A stretch of 64,000 bases of DNA, taken from contig OY754981.1 of assembly GCA_963576475.1 (NCBI GenBank), forward strand, positions 26,574,132-26,638,131, given 5' to 3'. Origin of the DNA: Molanna angustata. Taxonomy: Eukaryota > Arthropoda > Insecta > Trichoptera > Molannidae. This document shows positions 54,622-64,000 of the stretch, piece by piece. The notes under the pieces are model-generated. The model did no database searches and was not told the origin of the DNA. It saw only the letters and a program-made list of their open reading frames with translations. The translations under genes were made by a program, and so were the position numbers. Each line of letters opens with the position of its first letter. Position 1 is the stretch's first letter.

Positions 54622-55150
54622 TATTTCTTTATTTTATTTATTTTATTTTATTGGGGGTATACACAGATGTACACATGTACAGGTTACATTCATTAAAATA
54701 TATAAATATGCTAAATTGTACAATCTATAGCTAGGCCTGCCATCCAATTATGTGTATCCACTGTTATAATATAACACACAGAAGAGAAAAAAAAATGAAA
54801 GAAATAATTATTAGGAGATGGTTAAGGATAGTGGGATAGGAAAGTGACGGGAATGTCAGAGGATAACTAAAAGAGGGAGAGCAAATTAATTTGTACAGCA
54901 TTCATACAATAAAATAAAACAAAATATCTATATATTGTTATCTCGGATCAGGTTGGATAATTCTTTCATATACCTGCTATATGGAGTGTGAAATATGTCT
55001 AAACTATTGAAATTTTTGTTAAATGTTTCGCAGATACGAGGAACGGTAGAATGTTTTCGGTGATTTGTTTTATAATGTGGAATATAGAAAAGATCAGTTT
55101 GTCGGGTTGTCCTAGAGGGAACACGGTAAGTAATGAGATTATTCAATTAC
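54622..55150 (-). pseudogene. Jockey-group LINE 3' end, antisense
   Basis: The minus-strand frame 55146-54928 reads YRVPSRTTRQTDLFYIPHYK, TNHRKHSTVPRICETFNKNF. It is recognisable as the R(S/T)TR...LF..P..RTN...S...R....(Y/F)N pattern at the C-terminus of insect Jockey-group ORF2. The 3' UTR runs to a T-rich (TTTTATTTATT) tail at 54625-54652. Confidence 0.7.
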
Positions 55151-56206
55151 GGTGAATCGAATGTATTATTAACAATTTTATAAAGTAAGCTTTCATCAAG
55201 GATAATTCTTCTGTGCAAGGATAATTATGATACGTTTTATAATGAATTCAATCGAACACAATCATCGACAACATTATTATTATTATGCAAGAAGCGCATT
55301 ATCTAAACAAATATTCTCATCGTGTAATTTGGAAATATTCTGTACTCACTAACAAACATTATTTATAAGAAACATCCACAAAAGATGAATAACGATAGTA
55401 CTAAATGAGGTATTTTAATAAGAGGCAGGTGGATATAAGATTAGCATAATAATTACTTATCTATAAAAGTATAATTAATATACTTTGTGGATGGACAATT
55501 ATTGATGAAACTTTATGATGAAATAAGTATGAATATCGAAGGGAGGATAATAGTGGAGGCTTACAATGGGGGCGAATACGATAAAGTTAACGGTAACATA
55601 TTAAATTGCTAAATATAAGATAGTCACGTCATACAAGTGTAGGGAAATACATTGAAAAACATGTTTTATTTAATTCTGTTTTGCCTCTATCGTGATAATA
55701 ATAATTAATAATATAAATTTATTTAAAACAAGTAGGTCGTGGCCAACGCTAAACTCCTCACTAACAAGTCATTCTATAAAGTATTCAAATTTTGTATGGA
55801 AAATATTCAGTTTGTTAAATTATATTTTTATTTAAATGTTTAATTATGAAAATTTGATAATTCTTTAATGCCATTTTATGAAAGTGACATGCTTTTTTAC
55901 CAATTTGAAAATGAAATTTTCAAATTTTAAGTTTCCTGAGCTTGGGATCACTTTGAAATATTTGATAGTTGAAAAAAATGAGAAGCACTATTCACATATC
56001 GTTTATAATCTAATGGGGTCTAAAAGAGTTTCAGATATACAAATTAGCAAAATTTGAAAAGAAACGAATGAGTACTTTAGTCTATAATCGATAAAGTAAA
56101 ATAAACACGCTGTACATAGCACATAGTATACAGCACGCAGAACAGCACATAACACACACGCACGCACGCACGCAAGCACGCACGCACGCACGACGCACGC
56201 ACCACG

Positions 56207-57129
<923 letters not shown>

Positions 57130-57350
57130 TACATTATTTATTTATTTTCTTTGGGAAGCTACAGCTCATTTACAATTTAATGATACAAAATAATTTTTAC
57201 ATTGTTAGAGCCAAAAAAAGCATTCCATCAACATAATATAAAAACAAATAACAGTTTACAAGCCAAAAATAATTCATGCACACACATTCATACACACTCT
57301 CACACACACCCTCATACACACCATCACACACACATACATACATAAGTACA
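57130..57350 (-). repeat. Insert with LINE-like antisense tail
   Basis: It starts CATTATTTATTTATTTTCTT, then GGGAAGCTACAGCTCATTTA, resembling an antisense poly(A)/AATAAA end. It ends in a mixed CACACA, CATACA microsatellite (57278-57350). It interrupts the CA-bearing repeat. No coding part. Confidence 0.4.
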
Positions 57351-57479
57351 CATATTATGATGAAACTTTCAGAATACAATCTCAGCATCATACTAGTTGA
57401 TAATCTGCAATAAAAGATAGCCTTAAAAATTGCGAAATCATAACTCCCCACTATATTCCCTTGGGTTAGTGAGGAGTAA

Positions 57480-58045
57480 AAATACTATACTGTAATTATC
57501 TAACTATGATGACAGATTTGTTAAGTATGTTTTAACAATAAAAAATATTACGATGATTCCATAATATTGTAATAATTATAAAAATATATAAAATAGCAGA
57601 TAATAGTAATTTAAGATATAAAAAAAACACTAACACATAAATACTATAGGTAAATAATAGGCATCTAAAACAAATTCATGAGGGTAATTAAAAACTATGA
57701 TGGTACTTTAAATATATATTACCTGTGATTAAAAACTTAATTAGCATGATTGATTCATCAAACAGGTGTTGGTTTAATTACCTGAATGCCAAACATTAAA
57801 AAAAAACTATTATTACGAAAGTAAAATGTGCCTACTTATTATCTAGAAACCTAAATTATTGGCGTTTGCGATAAACCCGATTTTACCTGAGAATTTTTGT
57901 ACCTACTTTTATTCGCAAATAAAGCGAATTTTCACGCGTAAGATAAATAACACAGACATTTGGCTTTTCTAAGGAAATTTTCGTAAAAAAATACACAGCA
58001 ATTATCCACCGAAAAAGCAGAATAAAAAAAAAAAAATACATACTA
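57480..58045. other. No feature identified
   Basis: AT-rich; nothing supported. Confidence 0.4.
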
Positions 58046-58049
58046 CATA

Positions 58050-58195
58050 AGTATACATACATACCGTCACACCATGTCCCTCACGGGGAAGGCAGAGAGA
58101 ACTGAACGCCACTTACTTCTATCTTGACGTACATTAATCGCCCCGTCAACATTCATACATCGTCTTATACATGTTCGTCTGTTGTTCATGTGTTG
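58050..58195 (-). repeat. RTE 3' end, short copy
   Basis: ACATACATACCGTCACACCA, TGTCCCTCACGGGGAAGGCA, GAGAGAACTGAACGCCAC and ACATGTTCGTCTGTTGTTCA match 16723-16860. The copy is truncated after ~145 bp; the minus frame still reads NNRRTCIRRCMNVDGAINV. Confidence 0.85.
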
Positions 58196-58553
58196 ATTTC
58201 TTCTGTTTTTTTTTAGAAAATAACGTCGATTTCTTAAAACTGTCACCTTTTCACTGAAAAATAACACTCCTTTAAATAAAAATAACACCGTTTTCAAAAA
58301 AATAACACAATTTTTCACTTCTACAAAAATTTCTCACCGTTTCCAAAAACTAACGCGAATAATTCATGTCTCTACTGATATCTTGTGGAAGACAATAATT
58401 TAAATTATATCCAGGTGCGAGAACTTGTATGACCCAAATTATGACTTTCAACCAACAACCTTAACCAACACATGGAACTATGTAGAAGCGAAGAAGTATC
58501 TCTCCGATGTTAAGAGCTTCATACGTGAATTCTATCGAATATGTTGAATATAC

Positions 58554-58583
58554 ATCGTGGTCAGGAACATCGTGGTCAGGAAC
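58554..58583 (+). repeat. 15-bp tandem pair
   Basis: CATCGTGGTCAGGAA occurs twice in direct succession. Confidence 0.9.
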
Positions 58584-58839
58584 AAATATTCTTTCAGTAA
58601 ATAATATGTAGTCAGTAGAGAGCTGATGCCGAATGTCAAGGTGAAAAAGGTCTCGTTCAGTACTAAAGATGTGTGTAATATGTTAAGACAATATAAATAT
58701 TCTAAACTAGCTTTTATGTCCCGCCGTTGGCCAAGAATGTAAAATTGTGAAGGAATAAGCAATCGTTTTTATAATATTGTCACCCAATTATTTTGCAAAA
58801 TCGGACAATGAAAAGTGGTTTGAAATTTGATTGAGTAAA

Positions 58840-59430
58840 ATGTTCAAGTGATGGTTACAACCCATTCTTTTTTATATATTGCTATAAAGTGTGAATGAAG
58901 TAATATACAATTTTTGCACGCATGGACTATGCGAAATGGTTTTAAATATGACTGTTTATCAACGTTGTAAAGAGATTGGTTTGGCCACAACCCCCATTTT
59001 TAAATATTATCATCGAAATAAATTGTAATATGTACCTATGTTGGGATGTGGTTAAAATTTGATTAAACAAATGTACTGAAAAGATCTAGTGTTGGTCACA
59101 TCCCATTCGTTTTTATATTTTTTCATCAAGGGTGCATTATATTTTTGCACAATTAGACTAATAGACTTAAAATTGACACAAAAGTCTACATTAACGAGGA
59201 AGAAGAAGACTTAAACTATGGTAAATAGTTTTTAATTTGAATAGAAACGTTGTGAAGAGTTAAGTAATGGCCACAACCCCCATTCTTTAAATATTGTCAA
59301 CTAAATCAAATATGTAGGTGTTGAAAATTATTCAAAATAGGATGATATAAATGGTTTATTAAACAAAAGTATTGAAAAGATTCTAGTGCAGGTTACATCG
59401 TCACATCCCACAACCCATTCGTTTTTACAT
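58840..59430 (+). repeat. Degenerate higher-order tandem array (~290-300 bp period)
   Basis: Two alternating anchor motifs recur: ACAACCCATTC or ACATCCCATTCGTTTTTA at about 58855, 59097 and 59405, and GGCCACAACCCCCATT at about 58979 and 59268. Between them come similar runs (GAAAAGATCTAGTGTTGG at 59080, GAAAAGATTCTAGTGCAGG at 59375; TGTTGTAAAGAG- and CGTTGTGAAGAG-type text). This gives about two super-units with heavy drift. Confidence 0.65.
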
Positions 59431-59439
59431 TATGTACTA

Positions 59440-61340
59440 CGTGGGTAAAACCATAACCTCCTCCAATTGATACTCGAAGATAAGGTAGAGTGACGAAGAT
59501 TTGGCCGAAAGCAGATATCCTGACGGCATAACTTCATGGAAAGGAACGGGATAAGGTGAATGGAGTATCCGTTCCGGGCATCACAGAACAGGGAAGCTAC
59601 ACAGTTATTGCCAACGTCGGGAGAACCTGACACGGCAAGAGTAGATGAAGATTAATTTTGCATGATTATTAAAACTATTCCTGAAAGGAATACATGTTTC
59701 CTGAACAAATTTATGTTTTCTCGTTGTTTTTTTTGTTACTTAGGAATTTTTCAGGGCAATAAAGTCTTCATTGTACGATACACAGTACAAAATAATATGC
59801 AGTTATGCAATAATTGTTGCAAAAAATATTGATGGTATCAGAGTTGATATTGACAATTCTCAAGTCCAGTTATGTTGGTTGATCTCAACACAGGGGGTAA
59901 TATATTGGTGACTTGTTTTATCCCATCGCATTACTCGTTATATTTATTCTTGAGTTCATGTTCATGAAAGAGCACAGCGAAGTGGTCTTGAGAAGAATAA
60001 ACTTTTAAAGAAGAGAATGTAAAAAAATGCAAAGGAGCAATTGTTCATAATCGGGTACCTTGTCATAAATAACAATGCCTTGAAAATTCTATTTAAATAT
60101 ATACTCGGATCAAAGTTTGATGGCGTTTTTGACGTTTGTACTGTCACGAAGATACGTAATTATTCACAGCCAAGCACGAGGGAACATATTATGATGTAGA
60201 AATATCAACAAATATCTTGAACCAGGTTTCCGGGTGCGCAGAGTGGAAATTTGTGTCTTTTTACTTCGTTGGTGTACATGCAAATCGCCCTCCTTCTCGT
60301 CGAAATGGTTCAAGGTATTTGGCGATAACTATACTTCATTGTGTACGCTTATTTAATGAAGTACCAACTTAGATGTTGACATCATACATTGGCCCAAGTA
60401 TATGATTTGCAAGCAAAATATAAGGGACAAATTAACCATAATTACATTGACAGAGCTAATCTATTGAACTGGAATTTCATGGAAACAAATCATTCCTAGT
60501 CTTACAATGAAAAAAATATCGACGATATTTACTAGCGCTCTCGATGGCCATAAAGTTATAATTTATTGAAATGCAAAAACACGACATGCAAAGATAATAA
60601 TTAACAGACAAGGCAGGCCGAACGGCAAGTCGCTGATTACAAAAGGAGTCCAAATTAGATTTTCACGGAGACCATTAAAGATGCAATCGTAAAATGGAGA
60701 ACACTGGACGTCCGTCGCCACAAAGTTATTCATACTATTCAATTTTCCCTTGAACCACAGGGTGAACGATCTCTTTAAAAAAGATAATACGATCAATACG
60801 ATATTTAATGATCGTGTGTGATTTATGCCCATGAGAGAACATTCAATAGTTGTACCTCCCTCAAAGGCCTCCAAAAAATATATAAGTTTTGAAACATTGG
60901 TGGCTGAGAAACGCTCTTAGCAATTAAGATTTCACGCGACTGTTGACAACAGTCGCAGGAAGGAGAAAGTTGACGAAGTACCAACGCAAAGTGTCAGGAA
61001 GATGTCTGTACATTTTATTAAAATTTCTCAACGAAAGGGATAGCTCTAGCTCTAAAGTTTTATGATTTCAAAAATCGTGTTAGTTGGTGCTCTTTGATGT
61101 GAAATACATCAACAAATGAAGCGATATAATTCGACATAAATATTTTTACTAATTTATTAGGAGAAAAACAATTAATTACACATCACACATAAACATTTTT
61201 GTTTTATACATATATGTGTAGGTACCTAATCACATAGAGAAGTTACACAGAAAAAAATAGACGTGCTTAGAAATTAAGATAGAAATAAAAGTAACAAAAT
61301 ATAAAAAAACTATAAATATTGAAAAAACATATTATGAAGT
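59440..61340. other. Unassigned, relatively complex sequence
   Basis: This is less simple than other gaps, but I recognise no protein. The 103-codon minus frame at 60563-60874 has a hydrophobic C-terminal run (LLIIIFACRVFAF) and no known domain. A degenerate transposon is possible. Confidence 0.3.
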
Positions 61341-61341
61341 C

Positions 61342-61600
61342 ATTATAATTCTATGTATGAAGTCTTAGATTATATATGATACAGATACCTAGTCAGCGCA
61401 ATGAATGTATGCCAACTAAAACTACGAGGAAACAGACGAATTTCTAGTATACGTACACCTACCGTTACGCACACCTACATAAAACGTAGACCAACCGATC
61501 TACCGCCTCACACAAACATGTAAAAAAAATGGCATACATTTGAATTCGAAATTTGTAGGTACTTCACGCGGCTTCTGTACATTATAATTCTATGTATGAA
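61342..61600 (+). repeat. 22-bp direct repeats 236 bp apart
   Basis: CATTATAATTCTATGTATGAAG occurs at about 61343-61364 and again at about 61579-61600. The enclosed 214 bp has a slightly higher GC content. A TSD this long would be unusual. Confidence 0.6.
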
Positions 61601-61814
61601 GCATTAAGTATAATTTTGAATTCAAAAGAATGGCGTATTAAATTGTTGCTCATGAAAAAGGTATATTATCATATATAGCTAGAAATAAATCAATTTATAA
61701 AATAATGGATGATATTTCACAGGTCTATTCACTTAATTTTGAAACATCGTTCTTCTACAATTTATACATGTATTACTAGTTCAATGATGGCGAGTTTGAA
61801 ATCCAAACTAATTG

Positions 61815-61905
61815 CTTCAAACGATTTCGTTCAAGCATTTATGTTAAATTTAGGAAATGTATGAGGATGTATATGTATTTTTCATAAGGAAAATTCATCT
61901 TTTTT
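61815..61905 (+). repeat. SINE-A body fragment
   Basis: GATTTCGTTCAAGCATTTAT, AAATTTAGGAAATGTATGAG and GATGTATATGTATTTTTCAT follow the SINE-A body (CGATTTCGTTCACC, AAGCATTTATGC, GGGAACGTAGGAAGATGTAT at 20960-21025). Confidence 0.6.
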
Positions 61906-62402
61906 AAATGTGACTGTAAAACTTTCGATAGATGAATTACATTGTTGTCATTTACAGTATTATCGGTAATGTTGCATGGTACAATGAGTGTGTTTTGTTT
62001 CGAAGTCGAAGTTAATTTGAGTCTAATGATCTGTAACAGAAGACAGAAACCAATTTTTGATTCAAAACACGGCACGTGCGAATACCTGTCTCATCTAAGG
62101 ACGTGGGCAAAAAGAACCAAAATGAACGGACCAAAATTGAGAATGGCATACAGCCAACATACAATAATATAAAAGAAATCTCCGTTGGTCCAGTTTTATA
62201 TCAATGATCGGGACATTTAATTCATCCTTAGCCAACATCTGCCTAATTAAATATTCCGCACATCGCCTACAGTACTGTTACATCAGACAAAGTATGAGAC
62301 TTTTTTGTTTGAATTGATTATTTAGTTATAATCTCTACTTATATACAAATACATTCAGACAGAGAAGTTGGTCGACAAATACGACAAAGTTAATAGAGTA
62401 CA

Positions 62403-62560
62403 GATGGGTGATGACAGAATGGTTAGGCGCTGGATTAGTAATCCAGTGGTCGCGAGTTCGAATCCTGCCGCGACCGATTTCGTTCACCTATAGCACAAGT
62501 ATTTAATTTAGTGAATATATGAGAATGTATGACATATTCATTCTTTTAAAAAAAATAAAG
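62403..62560 (+). mobile_element. SINE-A family copy
   Basis: The head is GATGGGTGATGACAGAATGG, CTGGATTAGTAATCCAGTGG and GCGAGTTCGAATCCTGCC. It is followed by CGATTTCGTTCACCTATAGC and an A-rich end at about 62548-62558. The anticodon arm CTGGA-TTAGTAA-TCCAG is perfect, but the A box is damaged. Confidence 0.82.
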
Positions 62561-62638
62561 ATTAAATAATATATGAATTGAGTTAAAAAAGACAGAACAT
62601 TATTAAAAGTACACATACATACATTCTGATACGTCCCC

Positions 62639-62740
62639 CAAAAAAGCGAATTCCCATGATATAGGTAAACGAGGTAGGATTCGATTCCGGGATTACTAGA
62701 ACAGCGCACTGTCGCTCTATCACCTACCTATCTAATAGTT
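62639..62740 (-). repeat. SINE-A-like head, antisense, diverged
   Basis: GTAGGATTCGATTCCGGGAT, ACTAGAACAGCGC and CTCTATCACCTACCTATCTA are the inverse of a tRNA-like head with the same AGT anticodon position. Confidence 0.5.
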
Positions 62741-62814
62741 CTACATCAGTTATGTATCGTATGTATGTAGCTAAAAACATTTATTTATTTAATCTTTCTG
62801 TACATATAATTAGT

Positions 62815-62868
62815 ACACTGGCGGGCTTATTGCCTAATGGCAATTTATTCCAACCAACCAGAGTAAAC
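62815..62868 (-). repeat. SINE-C tail fragment
   Basis: CACTGGCGGGCTTATTGCC and AATTTATTCCAACCAACCAG are the inverse of the SINE-C body. Confidence 0.55.
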
Positions 62869-62939
62869 GTTAAATATACAAAACAGTGTGTACTATGGTA
62901 ATAAGTTAATCACATTACAAAATAAATAAAAATAGCAGA

Positions 62940-63276
62940 AGAAAAGTTAAAAAAAAAAATATGATAGCATATAAGAACAATTCATAGCAATGATAGGAAA
63001 ACTAATAGATAAGGAAAGGAAGAGGAGAGGAAGATTTAATAAGGTGTTGTCAGATAAATATTTTTGCTTTAGCCTTTTCTTGAAGATGTTTAGTGAGATA
63101 GACGACGTAATATCAGGACTTAGACTATTCCATAGTCTAGCTGAATGTACTTTAAATGAAGAGCTAAAAAAATCAGAACTATGAATAGGGATAGATACTA
63201 AAGTACGTTCAGCAGATCGAAGTAGATGCCCGTGGCTTGAAAGATAAGTGAAAAGTGTCCTTCCATCGACCGGCAA
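62940..63276 (-). pseudogene. Jockey-group LINE C-terminal fragment
   Basis: The minus-strand frame reads GRTLFTYLSSHGHLLRSAER, TLVSIPIHSSDFFSSSFKVH, SARLWNSLSPDITSSISLNI, FKKRLKQKYLSDNT. The SARLWNSLS...FKKRL block is the typical ORF2 C-terminus of this group, and the paralogue is at 18479-18720. It runs through to a T-run (62947-62957 region). No RT remains. Confidence 0.75.
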
Positions 63277-63279
63277 TGG

Positions 63280-63925
63280 AAGGACAGTACGTACTCCCGA
63301 AATATGAAGTTAAGTTACTTTAAAACTGCAGTAGTTTTTCAGCAAAATGATAAACATTATCGGCAGTCTCGTTACCTAATAGGTATAATTAATAATTTAA
63401 ACGAACCTTCTATGCTTCGATTCAAATAACCAAGTCAATAATTCACGTTCCCCGTCATAATTTATATATTAATAAAATCCCTGGACTTGGTTGACTGTCA
63501 ATGCTCAAACTATCGAATTACTGATTAATCCACGGCTCCTTAACATAAACAAATAATTTTTTACAGTGTTAAGCAACATTTCAAATGTCGAGTTCGTGAT
63601 ATGATTTGCATCATATAAGTCACATTGGGACAAAACTTGAATTTGTCAAAACTTTTATTGTAGTCGAAATCAATATCGGCTAACGGAAACAAGCATTATT
63701 CTCCAACTTAATTATTTGAGGACATTTAACATACATTAACAGGGAGTTTAATCTAAAGCAACATTGTTGACAGTCTCAAAAGAATCGTCGTTTTTAAATG
63801 CCAGTTTTAGCGGCCCGTCGCTCTTAACAAAGAACAATTTTTTTTAGAATTCAAACAGCAGAGAGAAAATTTATTCGGATTATAAAAACCACATACTAAA
63901 ATAGTAATAAAATTTGCAATTTATA
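63280..63925. other. No feature identified
   Basis: Unique-looking AT-rich sequence. Confidence 0.4.
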
Positions 63926-63929
63926 TTAT

Positions 63930-64000
63930 ACATACATACATACCATCACGACATATTCCTTACGGGGTAAGCAGAGAGAACCGAGCGCCATACTCCTCTA
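63930..64000 (-). repeat. RTE 3' end, continues past window edge
   Basis: CATACATACATACCATCACG, ACATATTCCTTACGGGGTAA and GCAGAGAGAACCGAGCGCCA show the start of another antisense RTE copy; its extent is unknown. Confidence 0.85.

Noticed and set aside
60563..60874. 103-codon membrane-like protein
   Set aside because: No homology recognised, no supporting splice or promoter signals; hydrophobicity follows from T-rich sequence.

Overview
This is an AT-rich, gene-poor stretch of a eukaryotic nuclear genome, almost certainly an insect and most likely a lepidopteran. The grounds are the mixture of R1-clade, RTE-type and Jockey/CR1-type non-LTR retrotransposons, tRNA-headed SINEs, mobile elements carrying (CA)n, the many TAGGTACCTACC-like words, and the absence of bacterial gene organisation. 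I found no ordinary host protein-coding gene, rRNA, functional tRNA or CRISPR array. Nearly everything recognisable is transposon-derived.

Layout. 1-3.4 kb holds RTE and Jockey-like fragments plus a >99% identical 3' end of the full LINE described below. 3.4-4.0 kb holds a SINE interrupted by a 306-bp GC-rich insert with a 12-bp target-site duplication (TSD). 4.4-7.46 kb holds a 3-kb 5'-truncated R1-clade element with a 12-bp TSD, an in-frame stop and an 8-bp frameshifting deletion. 8-17.9 kb holds tandem repeats, SINEs, a fold-back MITE, and several RTE fragments, one of which carries a 5' snap-back inversion inside a perfect 13-bp TSD. 18-26 kb holds LINE ends, SINEs, a 41-bp satellite, and a repeat with a short (CA)n seed. 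26.06-26.74 kb is a second R1-clade copy. 27.4-28.2 kb is an RTE fragment. 29.1-32.2 kb is the one intact large reading frame: a 988-aa endonuclease plus reverse transcriptase of a Jockey/CR1-group LINE on the minus strand. 32.3-36.7 kb holds a SINE with a 14-bp TSD, a fold-back region, RTE pieces, a hAT-type MITE and a GC-rich island. 37.8-38.0 kb and 46.8-47.0 kb are related palindromic elements carrying hammerhead-ribozyme-like motifs. 38.4-39.06 kb looks like a solo LTR. 40-55 kb is SINE and LINE debris plus a mariner fragment. 55.7-57.5 kb is a repeat with a ~920-bp (CA)n tract. 58-64 kb holds RTE, SINE and Jockey remnants and a degenerate ~300-bp tandem array.

How the parts work together. 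The LINEs (R1, RTE, Jockey/CR1) supply endonuclease and reverse transcriptase. The SINEs encode nothing and must borrow that machinery. One SINE family ends in the same CGTGATGGTATG plus tetranucleotide-repeat tail as an RTE family in this window, which suggests which LINE mobilises it. The most unusual item is the minus-strand hammerhead motif at 46844-46886 in a perfect 90-bp inverted repeat. It has all core elements of the type I hammerheads known from Penelope-like retroelements, and a related, mutated copy lies at 37890-37930.
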